From positions 2,567,395 through 2,631,394 of the forward strand of contig CM036619.1 in NCBI GenBank assembly GCA_020746105.1: 64,000 bases of DNA, read 5' to 3'. Under the pieces are notes generated by a model. It was not told the DNA's origin, did no database searches, and was given only the letters and a program-made list of their open reading frames with translations. Positions within the stretch are counted from its first letter, which is position 1; each line of letters opens with the position of its first letter. Source of the stretch: Trogon surrucura (Eukaryota > Chordata > Aves > Trogoniformes > Trogonidae). The translations under genes were made by a program, and so were the position numbers. Positions 12,408 to 24,375 of this stretch are shown in pieces.

Positions 12408-13359
12408 GGACACGAAAGAGGGGGGGAAAAAAAAGAGAAAAGAAAGAAAAAAATAAAGAACATCAGAAAAAATGACTTTTTTTTTTTTTGTCGTTGCTTT
12501 GTAGGTTTTGTTTTTGAAGTATGTATGTGATCAATAACCAGCTGCCACGTGTTAAATAAGGTCATTCTATATGCAGTTTAGATCAGAGAGGGAGAGACTG
12601 AGGGACAGCAACTCGCTGCTCTGCCAATCCAATAAATCATTTATTCCAGCGCTGGCTTTCAAGTGCAGTTATCTTGCTACAGACTGCCTGCAGTTCGAGT
12701 ATTTTCTTGGGTTCTCTCTTTGTAAAGAAGGCATCACCTAGAATAAAGCACTCGTCTTAGCAGCTGCTTTTAAGCAATGCACGAAGGTCACTTCTTCGCG
12801 TACCTGTTCAACCCATCAGTAACTGATTCCTCTGATCATACAAACGTGCTGAAGTCTCCTCTAACTGTCAGGATCACGGCACTGCTCAGGCATCAAGATT
12901 CCCCTCTTTGCTTCACCAAGGGACCACGCTCGGCCATGTCAACACTGCTGCTAAATCATGAATCTTAATAAGTTTCTGTGTTTCTCCCCTGGCTGAATGA
13001 GAGCTTGCTTCTACCTTTAGTTTTGCTGTCATCACTCAATTAAAAAGCACTTCCACCAGAACGACCCAATAGTGCAATGACAAGAATATCAAACCTTGTC
13101 TGTACTTCCTACGTTTACCCTCTGAGGCCCAATTTTTGAGGGCTTTCCCAGCACTGCAGTGGATAAAGCAGTTTATCCTACCTGTGAAGCCTAGAAGGGC
13201 AAAAAACAAGAAGACGGGTACCCATGGCTCGTGCACTTTCATATATAGGATATATCCTGTATCTTCTACAACAGACCCTAGGATTTAAGGGTCTGTCTGT
13301 AGCTGTGGTGCAAAGGCACCAGAACACCTCTTGCTCTTCTTATCTCTTTAGCGGGGCCT

Positions 13360-13627
13360 GTTGTGATGGGACAAGAGGTAATGGTTTCAAACTAAAAAAG
13401 GGTAGATTTAAACCAGATATAAGGAAGCAGTTTCTTACAATGATGGTGGTGAAACACTGGAAAAGGTTGCTCAGAGAGGTGGTAGAAGTCCAGTCCCTGG
13501 AAATACTCAAGGTCCGGTTGGACAGAGCTCTGAGCAACCTGATCTAGTTAAAGATGTGCCTGTTCGTTGTCAGGAGGTTGGACAAGATGATCTTTAACGT
13601 TCTTTTCCAACTCAAACCATTCTGTGG
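13360..13627 (+). mobile_element. CR1 LINE 3' fragment
   Basis: The sequence starts at GATGGGACAAGAGGTAATGG and runs through CTCAGAGAGGTGGTAGAAGT to CCAACTCAAACCATTCTGTG. It covers the end of CR1 ORF2 and the 3' UTR. It is diverged and 5'-truncated. Confidence 0.87.
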
Positions 13628-14762
13628 TGCCTTCAAGAATACAACTGTTATCCACAGTGATAAATCAAATGCCATCAATAGACAAGAAAAACACACAATC
13701 CTGTCTTTCCCAGCAGCAGGTAGGGAGATAGTTTCCCTGACAGCAAGCCAAGTAAGGCAGTGGAAAATAACACACTAACATCAGCAGCCAGCCTGACCTG
13801 TGCAATTGATTTGACTCAGAGTGTCAGCGTGCCATTTCTATCCTATGCTCGGAGCACGGCCTAGCTCAGGGTTAAAGTCCGAGCAGGCTAAACTCGTTTC
13901 TAGAAATGAAGAGGAAGGGGTGAGAGAGGTCTCATCCTACTGGAGACAATGACAAAATAGCCGTTGTCAAGACAGTTTGGAAGCAACCCGGCAGAGAGCT
14001 CTGCATGGGAGCTGCTGCCCCAACCAATCCCTTGTGACCAGGGTCATCGGGGAGAAACTGTGGAGTTGGCTCTTCAATTTATACTACAAAGCAAACGAGG
14101 TAACACAAGCCCCAGGCTTGAGGGAAGGAAGCTAAGGGTGCTGGCTGCAGAGAAGATGAAGAACCTCAGGTGACAACTGAAGTTTTTCTTGCGGAAGAGG
14201 TATCTTTACTTACCAGTCCCCCTCTTCACACATCCATCCATCTACTACTCTCTTTCTCTGCTAGACCTCCAAAGACACTTCCGTGAAAAGTATCACATAT
14301 CTTTGCTGTCCCTCAGCCACCTGCCAGCCCTTAGTCATGACTTCTGCATTCTGCAGCTCGTGCCACACTCAGCAGCGATGAGTCCCTCTCTGATCCAGCT
14401 CTTGTCTCTAGGAGTTTGTGAGAAAAGCCACTTTGCTTTCTCTAATCCTTTGGAGGATACATCAGCCCAGGCTGAAGCCATTTCAACACAGAGATGAACT
14501 TCTAACCTTCCTCCATAGTGCTCCACAGGGCTGCTTTGTGGATCTTTTGTCTTTGTCGCACTGAATGACAAGGCAGAGAAACTAAACCAATTGTTGTTTT
14601 AGGGGTTTGGTTTTTTTTTCATTTTGTTTAAATACACTTTTGCGTTTTGTTTGCATCTCCAATCTCTCTTTGCACTCCTTGTCTGGTTATTGATCACAAC
14701 CTTGGGTATCTGGTTAGTTTTTTTCTTTTCATTCTTTACTTAGATGTATTGATAAGGCATAC

Positions 14763-14848
14763 CCTGCCCGTTCCTTCAGTTTCTTATCTGTTATTCCATC
14801 TTTGGATACAAGTTTGTTAAAAACCAGAATGCCAATAACCATGTTCAC
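14763..14848 (-). CDS. ADGRB1: ADGRB1 exon encoding end of TM5 and ICL3
   Basis: The exon is 86 nt and encodes [20 protein letters not shown] followed by DKKLKERA, then GG of a Gly codon. It completes TM5 and enters the basic third intracellular loop, which contacts G proteins and other cytoplasmic partners. The acceptor is ctctttcgacag and the donor is GG|gtatgc. It ends in phase 2. This allows splicing either to the TM6 exon (outside the window; the family sequence is RAG-ASLW) or to the in-frame cassette exon at 8886-8984. The protein is essentially identical to mammalian ADGRB1 over this stretch as I recall it. Confidence 0.96.
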
Positions 14849-17800
14849 CTGTCGAAAGAGAAACAACACACAATTTTGTTCTCAAGTGAGTCAGGTCAAA
14901 CTTGGTAGCACAGAAGGAAAAAAAAAATCAACATTTGGCATGCTAAATCGTACCCATCTCTCCTGAAGCCGTGTAGCACAGCCACACTTCTGCAGGTCAC
15001 CACCCCTTCTGTCCACCCTCCACCCTGTCCCACCTCCCCCTGGCCATGCATCAGTGAGTTCAGGAGAGCAGAATGCAGCTGGCAGCAGGCTGGAAAGGTC
15101 TCAACGAGCCACCACAAGACTCAGATTGCTGCAGGGCTGTTTGAAGGCCAACGCATGCTTGAGGTGTAGCAAGGCAAACATCAGGCACAAGAATTTTTTT
15201 TCTTCAGGATAATTCAAATAGAAAGTGGCCAGTACAAGGGAGAGCAGGACACTACTTTCGGAAGTGCCCTCGGGAGTCTGTGCTACCAAAGGGGCAGCAT
15301 TACAAGGATGGGGCAGTGCAGTGCACACAGCCTGTCAGTTCTTGTGTGGTGAACCAACATCGCTGCTCTCAAAATATGAGGTGGAGGGGCACTGGAGCAA
15401 GTGGAAACATCAGCTGCCATGGTGGAATGTCTTGGGAGATCCTGCAGATGGCAGAGCACATAGATTAGCCATCTAGTTATCTGGGGGGAAAAAGCAGTGG
15501 GCAGGACAACTGCATGCAGTGCTTTGGTCTGATTCATTAGGGTGAGTGCATGGATGCTTGTATTAATAGGGTATAAATATTCAATATGCAGGAAAGTACA
15601 GACTGTGCAGAACTGAGGTCTTGCAACATGATCCTAAACTCTTCACTGGGCCCTCCTGACTGCATTCACTGCTGCCAGCTGCATCTGTTTCACAAACCTC
15701 ATCCAAACCTCAGCAACCTCTGAACGTGAACACATTAGAACACAAGAGCACCACCTTCTTCAAGGAGGCACAGCACTGATGGTGGAAAAAAGTGACACTC
15801 TCCTCATTTTGCTGTCAGTGAAACATTTCGCACCTACAGAATGATGTGCTAGATGCTCTTTTGCATGTGCCACTTGCAAGGAAATGTTTAAGGCCAAATT
15901 CAGAGATCTGCAACATTACATGTTAGCTGTGAGCCTTGGTGAGTTTAATATACCCTTGAGAGACGGTCAAAAGAGACACCTAGTACAACACCTAGACCAA
16001 AGGAAAAGAGACGCCTGCTCACACCAAGCTTCCATCTAATTGCCTAAATCATCCTGAGGAATGAGCAATTTGTCTGAGCTTGGATTGCTGGTTTCAGCAG
16101 GACATGACCCAGGTCACTGATGTGGAGTCCACAGCTGGGGATAAATGGAAGATCTCACCAATAGCAGTTATTTTCTTTTGCATCAGCTGCTGGGTCAGTG
16201 GACTACTTTCCACAGCTGTGAGTCCATTTCTAGAGCTCACCATGGTATTGTTTTAGAGAGACAACACTGGCGAGTCAGATGCAGTAACTCAGCCAAGGAT
16301 CGGCAGGATCCTAGTTATGCACTTGAAAAGAGAGAGCAATTTCAATTCACTGATCCTTCTTCATTGTGCTGGAGGCTGATGAGTGCAAGAGAGACTTTTC
16401 TTTAAGGTGCAGCAAGGCAGTAGGAAAGATGGGCTTGAAGTCTGGCAGGCTGTATCGCTCCTGGGGCTGGCCACAACACAGTGGGTATCCTCTTTTGTGT
16501 ATAGCAGAGAAGAGGACGAAGCGCAGCTCTGCAGTTGCAGCCCTGCAACTGTTTTCATAAATTAAAGCTATTTTATCCACTTCATTGATCATCAAGATCA
16601 ACATTCTGCTCCAATCTTGGCTCTGTTGTTTTACAAAGTCAGGGATATAGCAAGGACATGCTTTTAAACGCAGTCTAGCTTTACTTCCTTAGCTCTGGGA
16701 TGCTCTCCATGAGAAAAGACATGAGAATGAGATTCAGCCCTTGATATAACCAGTACCTGATGACCCCATGTCCTGACTTCACCATATCAGGAGCCTTTTC
16801 CAGCAGTACCCCATTGCTTTCAACCTGCAGACAGTTATCACCAGGCTGCTTCACCTGAGCTAGGTGAGTAAAACTACTTGCAGCAGCTCTGGTGACAGGA
16901 ATTTTAAGTCTCAAGGTCAAATATCTGCAGCCATTCAGGGCTAGTGGGCTGACTGCGAGTTGCAAAAGTTGCTGTAGACCAACTGTCTTAAGAATATTTT
17001 TTGAGTAAAGATATCCTCCTAGCCAAAGGCCTTTTTCACAATGTGAAGAATAATAAGGGAGAGTGCAGAGGAAGAAGGTTACTACAGGCAGTAGAAAATC
17101 ATGTTGACAGAACTGCAGTACAGAGATGCTGGAATGGCTCCAAAGAAGTAAGAATAAGTCCAGCCTGGCCAGGGCTATAGCAGAAGAAACAAGCCCAAGC
17201 AGCAGTCAGCTGTGTGCAAAGTCACTTGGGAATCAATATATTCTACTAGTCAGAGTTTTGGGTGAGAAAGAGCTCAGGCACAGAGTCAAGTCACACCTCG
17301 ATCTGTGCAACCTGGCACAGCAGCAGCTGCATTGTCTCTGGAGCAAACCTGTCCTGAAAGCAAAACAGCTGCATATCTCCCGTACAGCCCTGCAAGAGCC
17401 TGAACGTCCTTATGTTGAGCCAGATGGATTGTCTTTCCACTGCTGACATGGTCAAACTGAAACCAGGATGGAGAACAGAGAGTTGGCCAGTCTCTTAGAC
17501 AGTGCACGCCTGAGAAAGGTGTGCTCACCTTCTGGCATGGCTAAAACTCCCAGTTTGAATTTGGGCAATTTCTTGAGCTTCTCTGTTTCCCAGGTTCCCG
17601 TTTATAAAAAAGGCTTCCAATGCTTCTTCTCCTTCCCCAGGCTCCTCAGTACTTGGGCAGCATTCGCTTCTTGCTTTACGCAGCAATGAGTCGGGTAGTC
17701 GAAACTACATGTGTAGGCTCTCTCTAGGTACTGAGTAGAGACAGACACCCCCAGGGATGATTCGCCACTTCCTAAAATCAGCTGTATGAACCACCATTTG

Positions 17801-18511
17801 CAGTTGTTGACCTCTCTGTAAGGACATCTCCATTTCCAGCTTCGATGGTGATGCCGAATGAAAGCAGCCTCATGTGTTTTTCTCACACTTTAAAAGCACT
17901 AAGGAAAGCTGAAGGATTACTCCCGTTGTTGCTGGCACAACAAAAGCAAGATGGCTTGAGGCAGCAGATTGACTCCCCCTTCTCGGGGACTACCAAAGCT
18001 CCCTCCCTCCTAATCTCTGCTGTCTATTGAGCATTCAAGCCACTGAGCCAGAGCTATTGGCTGTTATATTGTTGGGGCAAAGTGCTAGTTCATCCGAAAG
18101 CACTAAGCCACTTAATGCTCCTGTCAATTATCCCAGCTATAAAGAAGACCCTGACCCCCATCAGCTACATTACTGAGGGAAATCCAGCTATCACGTGCCT
18201 ACAGAGATCTAACACAGAGCATCTGCTTATCCCCACTCTTTGTTGACTGCAAAGGCTCAACGATGTGTCGCAGCCCTGTGCCAAAGGAAGACCCTAACTG
18301 ATACAAGCTGTGATTCATTATAGAGGAGGGGCAACTGCTGGCTTGTCTCCTTGTCATCATGATGGAACGATGGCACCAAGGTGTTTTGATGTGCAATGGC
18401 AGCAGTGAGAACAGAGGCAGCAAGAGCTTTTGTGTAGTTATTCTCCTGTAAACCTGCTCCTGCCGCAGGGCAGTTAACCCCCCAGGCAATGCATGAAACA
18501 AAAGCCTGATC

Positions 18512-18529
18512 AAAAAAAAAAAAAAAAAA
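18512..18529. repeat. A18 run
   Basis: An uninterrupted A-run followed by GAAAAGAAATTG. Confidence 0.88.
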
Positions 18530-19421
18530 GAAAAGAAATTGAAGTGCCAACAAAGTCATTCTTGTGGGACTTTTCAGGGCACTTGATCCTTAGAGGACAT
18601 ACAGCTACTCCACTGGATAATACACCGGGCTGGAGGAAAAACTACAGGCTGTCATTTAACGTGTGGAAGCTCAGACGTGGCATCAAACCCATCTGAAATT
18701 GCTGCAGGAGGGATTCCTAAAGGACCAGCAGTTCTCAAATTCTTCGAATGCTGACAGTCAAGATTTCTCACGGCCAGTGAGGCTTCAAGAGCAGGGAAGC
18801 TGGCTGAAAGGCATGTCATCTCTTGAGTGACACCCTCAACTCAAGTAATAACTCGCCAAGACCAGCTTTGGTGCTGTGTTGGCTCAAAGGTTAAGGGCAG
18901 AGTAGAAGAGACTCCCACTGTGCCTGAGCCACCAGGATGGAGTTTAGGAATGTTCACTTTAACCATGCCACCTGTTTGAACTCGGAGCAATTTAGGGTTA
19001 CAAAGGACGCCCTCAGCACTGATTTGAAGACCTCCATTTCACCTGCAAGCAAGGAAGCTGCTGGTCATGTGGGACAGACCAGGAATAAATGCTGGCTGTA
19101 GAGGCACAGCCTGGTCTGATCGCAATCAGCCACAGCAATTTATGAAGGAGTTAATGTCAGAGTTTTCCACCATCGCACTGTACTTCCATCCAGATAATTC
19201 AAAACTAAAGTAAAGCATCAATCAGATGTCTAAGGGACTCCAGAGAGGACGGAGGTTGAAGGCTAAGAGCTGAGGCATATTGTATTTCAGAATCAAACCC
19301 ATCTCAGATTGCTGGCTTTGCTCTTTATTCCTGAAGGAGAAAGCTATTCAAAACATGAGTAGAAATAAAGAGGGGCATTCTTGGGTTTAAAAGAACAAGG
19401 AAAGTGCTGTAAGATAAAAAG

Positions 19422-19435
19422 AAAAAAAAAAAAAA
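19422..19435. repeat. A14 run downstream of the TM5 exon donor
   Basis: On the minus-strand transcript this is U14 at +26 to +39 from a weak donor (gtattt). Confidence 0.9.
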
Positions 19436-19461
19436 GAGAGCTTTCAGCCAAACTTAAATAC

Positions 19462-19528
19462 CAAAACGACAGCAGCTGCCGGTCCCACGAAGGCATAGAG
19501 AAGACCTCCCTCTAATGACAGCCAGCAG
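19462..19528 (-). CDS. ADGRB1: ADGRB1 exon encoding ECL2 and first half of TM5
   Basis: This is a 67-nt exon: one base completing Tyr, then [20 protein letters not shown] plus VL. Its first Cys is the ECL2 cysteine expected to form the disulfide with the TM3-top Cys. The [10 protein letters not shown] motif is characteristic of adhesion GPCR TM5. The acceptor is a strong tttcattttccag. The donor TTG|gtattt is weak, lacking G at position +5. On the transcript a 14-nt uridine run follows 26 nt downstream of the donor, and a 29-nt uridine run lies about 115 nt upstream of the acceptor. The reading frame closes on a complete Leu codon. Confidence 0.96.
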
Positions 19529-19640
19529 CTGGAAAATGAAAAGAGAAAGGAAAGTTACCCAGTGGCTAGCATCACCGATAGACACATGTTTGCTGCTTCT
19601 CTTTGCCTACAGAGTTCATCTTGGGAGGTGATACCCCATG

Positions 19641-19642
<2 letters not shown>

Positions 19643-19671
<29 letters not shown>
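19643..19671. repeat. A29 run
   Basis: The longest homopolymer in the window. On the transcript it is a 29-nt uridine tract about 115 nt upstream of the 67-nt TM5 exon. No retrocopied gene body is visible beside it. Confidence 0.92.
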
Positions 19672-20264
19672 GCCTCAGACTTGACAGCAAGCAAGTTTTG
19701 CTTCCTATTTCTCCTGAACTTGTACAAAGGCTCATTCGCCTGGGGGTCTGCCTGCAGAATGGCATTTCATTGTCAACAGAAGAATGCATGCAAAATTAAT
19801 GCTAGTGCTCTGTTTCAGACCAGGTCTTGGAAGCCGTCTGCATTGGTTTGCTGGCAAGATGATGCTCTTGTCCTACTCACTCAGGCAAAAAAAGCAGAAA
19901 CAGTGGAAATTGTCCCTTGCTCATTTGCTAACCACTTCGCCTGCTGAGGGCTCACACTGGGAGTGCAGCACATTTCCTCTCCCGGGATTGTCCCTTGGAG
20001 CATGCTGCTGTGGGGAAATTTTATGGCAAAACAGCAAGGTGTGAATTCATAGCACTCCTTAAGTGGATGCTCTGAAGGAATGAGCTGAGTGTGAGGTGTG
20101 TGGTGCCTCTTCTGGAAAACCAGCTTGTTCCTTCTCCCTTACACCACATAACCTGAGAAAGATTTCTCTCTCCACTGACCACGGGGGGAATTTAGGCTCT
20201 TGAACCACCTGGTGCCTACACAGACTGAGGGGGTTCTTCAGACAAAGTGCTGATTTCTGCCCTG

Positions 20265-20475
20265 TCATAGAATCATAGAATGGTTAAGGTTGGAAGGGAC
20301 CTTGAAGATCATCTAGTTCCAACCCCCCTGCTGCGGACAGGGACACCTCCCTCCAATTAGTCCAATTTGCTTAAAGCCCCATCCAACCTGGCCTTGAACA
20401 CTTTCAGGGATGGGGCATCTACGACTTCCTTGGGCAACCTGTTCCAGTGTTTCACCACTCTCATGGTCACTCCTG
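20265..20475 (-). mobile_element. CR1 LINE 3' fragment
   Basis: A minus-strand copy: TCATAGAATCATAGAATGG marks the 3' tail, followed by the reverse complement of the ACCTTGAAGATCATCTAG block and the CTTGGGCAACCTGTTCCAGT block. It fades out near 20475. Confidence 0.9.
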
Positions 20476-20760
20476 ATGACATTTCTAGTCAACAGAGATC
20501 CAACTGAAAGTGTCCAGGATGAGACATCCACATGCAATCAGATGAATCACATCCTGAACACCACTGACTGCCTTGACCAGATCTCAGTCATCCAAGTAAG
20601 CAGCACGCTTAAATGGAGACATCACTGGAGAGATGAATCCCGTCTCCCATGTAAGCAGTATGAATATGCTCCAGGTGTCCCCACGGAGCTCCTGCTACAC
20701 CTTATGTCCATATGCAGAATTCGCTACACATTGACATCCCCATGCTGACAGACTTGGTGC

Positions 20761-20778
20761 AAAAAAAAAAAAAAAAAA
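20761..20778. repeat. A18 run
   Basis: An uninterrupted A-run, then TCAAAAAAAGG. It lies about 100 bp from a plus-strand CR1. Confidence 0.88.
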
Positions 20779-20879
20779 TCAAAAAAAGGCATGGGAAATC
20801 TCGCCCCATTCCCATCCTCAGAGCTCAACTTCACAGAGTGTCTGGATAGACATCAGACATTTGAAGTTTGACTTACAGT

Positions 20880-21092
20880 CAAGAAGGAAACACTCTTTCA
20901 CTGTGGGAGTGATTGAGCACTAGCAAAGGATGAGCAGAGGGGCTGTGGAATTTCCACCCTTGGAGACATTCAAACTCAGTCTGAGCATGGTCCTGGGAAG
21001 CCAGCCCTAGGTGACCCTGCTTGAGCAGTGGGGTGGTTGGACCAGATGGTCTCCAGAGATCCCTTCCCACCTCAACCAGTCTGTGACTCTGG
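20880..21092 (+). mobile_element. CR1 LINE 3' fragment, diverged
   Basis: A plus-strand remnant with CACTCTTTCACTGTGGGAGT, CTTGGAGACATTCAAACTCA and a TGGACCAGATGGTCTCCAGA tail, followed by CAGTCTGTGACTCTGG. It is clearly older than the copy at 2000-2585. The left limit is approximate. Confidence 0.78.
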
Positions 21093-23710
21093 CACAGTCA
21101 TGAACAGTTACAGCAACACTGGAACTGAAATTTTGCTTTTGTGAGGAACCCAGCAATTCAGAGCATGGACACATAAACCAGGTACCGCAGGGCAAGAGAG
21201 GATGCAAATTTACACTGTGTCAGCAAACCCACAGAAAGTTTGCGTGCTTTGACATCGCAGCACCCTGGAGAAAATGTGCAATGAAGTAATCCTGTTTCAG
21301 CAGTAAACTACCGTGCCTTTACCACAAGGATAAGAGCAGGCAACCACAATGGAGAAAGGACTTTCTCAGAGCTCTTAACCCAGCTAACCCTGCAGTAATT
21401 CAGTTACGTGTCTGTACTCTCAGCAATATGGCTTCATTCTGCACCAGAAGCAAACTGATGCTATCTTTCAGAGTCTCCCAGGAAACAAAGCCTTCCTGGA
21501 AACACTCCAATTTTGTTGATCAGCCTCATATGTTTTTGTACCAATTCTGACTTGCAAAAAAAAATGTGATTTTTTTTTTTGCCCCAAAACACAGAACATT
21601 TGGGAAAAGAAAAAAAAAAACCAAACATATTTTAAATTGAAAACTGAAAGGAGGACATTCTGTTTTTCTCTGAGGCCTGCATCTTGTTTATTTCTAAATT
21701 AAACCTATAATGTGTTAATTTAATCAATTCCGATTTCTTCCTGATAGCAAGTTGCCCTGTCACAAACTATCTGAGCAGCTGTAATAATAAAACGAATCAT
21801 CAGCTGGGAAGGAAGGGAATAAGAATAAAGCTCTGGAGAGCTGCAATAACTGGAGGTCTCCCTAAACGCAAGGAGAGGCCAATGGGAACTAAGAGGGCTC
21901 TCAAATCCCAGCCCATTCCCAGACCTTTGACTCCAAAGCTCCATCTTATTTTTGAGCCTTTTTGTGTGTGTGTGTTTGGTTTTTTTTCCTCAAAAGTCTC
22001 TCCCAATGGACAGCTGAGCCCAAGAAAAGAGCTGAGAGTCCTGCACTCCAATCAGTGATGAGGACTTGGTGCAAAGAGGACTCTCGTTCATGTCAGGTCC
22101 CTGGCAGCCCCTCTTCCCCTCCGAGCACCAGGCTTTCTGAAGGCAAGTTCACACATCACCAAGCACTGGTCCTTATCCCTTCTGACTGCCTGACCTCCCT
22201 GCCACAGCTCTTAATCGAAGCATTTCCAAGGCTGTCAGAGGTGATGGCTCACAGCAAGGGAAGGATGAAGTGATATCCGAGAAGGAGAACTGACAGCAAG
22301 CTACAGCAATATATTAGTCTCGTGGAGATGCTTTTAGCCTTGTGCCTACAAGACATGGAAACATTTGCATTTCTCTAAGAGGTTCCCCAGCACTTGCCAA
22401 GGGATCTCTTTGCAAATCTCTTAAATAAAATTACCACTGGAATAGAGTCAGTGAATGGTTTAACAACACTCAGCAGCTCCAGACTACTCTTTCTAAGCAG
22501 GGCTTCCCTGACTGACAGCAGCTTTTGTGTTCAGTGCAGAAGACCTCTTTGCAAAACATCTGATCCTTTTGTGAATCTGCCACAGTGAAGATGTGAGATG
22601 GACAGCTTCTGTTTTGGTCCTGCAAAGAGCTGACTTTCACTACGACCTTCCTGAACACACCGTACAGCTCTGTCAGCCACAGGTCTCTCCTCGAGCCTGT
22701 GCAAAATTAAGCAGCCCCAATGCAACAGCCAACATATTCATATAACTAAGACTACAGTTGGGAATCAAGGCTGTCCCACCAGTCTTGAATTAGAGACTAA
22801 TACAGAAGCTGCTGAAATACCTGTGGGTGATGGAAGCCCTGATGCAACGACACACAAAGACCCCTGGAAATCTGCTGTGTCCTGACCCTGCTCTCAGAAA
22901 ACTTATTGTGGGCTATCTTGTGGGGAAGGATACAAGTCCCCAGCTACCAGCAGCACAACCTCAATTACTCAGTTCAAGCTTTAGGAGGCTGTTTGTCAGT
23001 ACAGAGCCACTCCCTGGAGTACTGGTTAAAAGGGGAGTTATTATTCAGGCATTTAGCCTAATACAGGGAGGTGAGCAGTGGTGTGTCCTCTAGACCTCCA
23101 TTATCTCTAAGACTTTCTCTGAGACTGGAGGCACAGCCTGTACCCTATCCCAGAAGCTCTCCAGACAACCGCAAAATCTCCTTTCTAATGTTATTCAGAC
23201 AAGAAAAACGAAAAATCCCCTTGTGTCCTCCTCCACTTGTGTTCTCCTCCCCTCACTGTAGATGGAGAGCCCATAACACTTCGGAAGAAGAGTCCTGAGC
23301 AATAAAAGCCTCTGAGTGAACAGCTGCTGGGGAATTGCCATTTGAAAAACAACAGTTACACAGTCCAAATCCCGCAGTACATACTGAATTTTTAATTTGA
23401 ACCTCTCTCTCTCAACCTTTCCACACTTGCATTGTCTCTGATGTCTCTGTGTTACAGCCTGGAGCCATGGCCAACCCTTCAACTGCTGCCATGTCTTGAT
23501 GAGAGAGGCCTCCATATTCCTGCTCAGTTATATTTTTATCATTACAGAATAGCTTCATCTCATGTACAAAAATAAAAAAAAAAAAAAAAGGAAGAAAAAG
23601 CAGGGTGAAATCTTGCTTAGGTCCCAAGTAGACCACCCTGTTGGAGGTTCCTCCCTTAAGTTTCTCCACTGCAGCTGGCCACCAGTCACATTATGACCCA
23701 GACACACTAT

Positions 23711-24085
23711 GGAATCACAGAATCACAGAATATTCGGGGTTGGAAGGAACCTTGAAAGATCATCTAGTCCAACCCCCCTGCCAGAGCAGGATCACCCAGG
23801 GCAGACACACAGGAAAGCATCCAGGTGGGTTTTGAAAGTCTTCAGAGAAGGAGACTCCACACCCTCTCTGGGCAGCCTGTGCCAGGGCTCCAGCACCCTC
23901 ACAATAGAGAAGTTTCTCCTCATGCTAAGGAGGAACTTCCGATGTTCTAACTTAAATCCATTATTTCTTGTTCTGTTGCTGAGCACCACTGAGAAGAGAT
24001 TGTCCTCTTCCTCTTGACCCCCACCCCTCAAATATTTATATATATTAATAAGGTCCCCTCTCAGCTGTCTCTTTTCAAGGCATTT
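23711..24085 (-). mobile_element. CR1 LINE 3' fragment
   Basis: A minus-strand 3' end beginning GGAATCACAGAATCACAG and extending into the ORF2 C-terminus. On the gene strand of the element a frame of about 98 codons ([10 protein letters not shown]...) is open. It is followed after about 120 bp by an oppositely oriented CR1, so the two 3' ends point away from each other. Confidence 0.92.
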
Positions 24086-24204
24086 CACACACTGTCCTTT
24101 CCATCAGCCTTGCCCTGGGAGTCTGCAACACCAAGGTTACTGCTGCAATGCTTTCAACAGCTCCAGCTGTCCCCAAAATGCTCTCCCATCCATGTCCCAT
24201 AGAT

Positions 24205-24375
24205 GTATGTTGCTTAGATGTGGTGTTGGGTGATATGGTTTAGGGATGAACTTGCAGTGTAGGGTTTATGGTTGTAGTGTAGCGTTAATGGTTGTAGCGT
24301 AGGGTTAATGGTTGGACTTGATGATCCCAAGGGTCTTTTCCAACCTGAACTGTTCTATGATTCTATGATTCTATG
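24205..24375 (+). mobile_element. CR1 LINE 3' UTR with triple 20-bp module
   Basis: A short plus-strand CR1 3' UTR that includes three tandem 20-bp units (24253-24312) of the type TGTAGTGTAGGGTTAATGGT, then GGACTTGATGATCCCAAGGG and the tail ATTCTATGATTCTATG. The unit is single at 4788-4807 and double at 60881-60920. Confidence 0.9.

Larger units (their letters stand above)
8985..14762 (-). other. ADGRB1: ADGRB1 intron between ICL3 exon and cassette exon
   Basis: This 5.8-kb intron contains two plus-strand CR1 3' fragments, a purine-rich tract just upstream of the cassette acceptor, and a short CA repeat followed by A/G-rich sequence at about 12395-12475. Positions 10650-12390, 12480-13350 and 13630-14760 show nothing I can name. 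Confidence 0.8.
14849..19461 (-). other. ADGRB1: ADGRB1 intron between TM5 exons
   Basis: This 4.6-kb intron is almost free of recognisable repeats. Apart from an 18-nt A-run at 18512-18529 and a 14-nt A-run at 19422-19435 I see no dispersed element, which is unusual for this window. No open frame in it resembles a known protein. Confidence 0.75.

Noticed and set aside
16681-17480. Overlapping open frames on both strands that could be exons
   Set aside because: No residues match the BAI family or another family I know, phases do not fit the neighbouring exons, and splice signals are absent.
19643-19671. A29 run as the tail of a processed pseudogene
   Set aside because: The preceding sequence shows no messenger-like body, and CR1 does not leave poly(A). 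It is better treated as a simple repeat.
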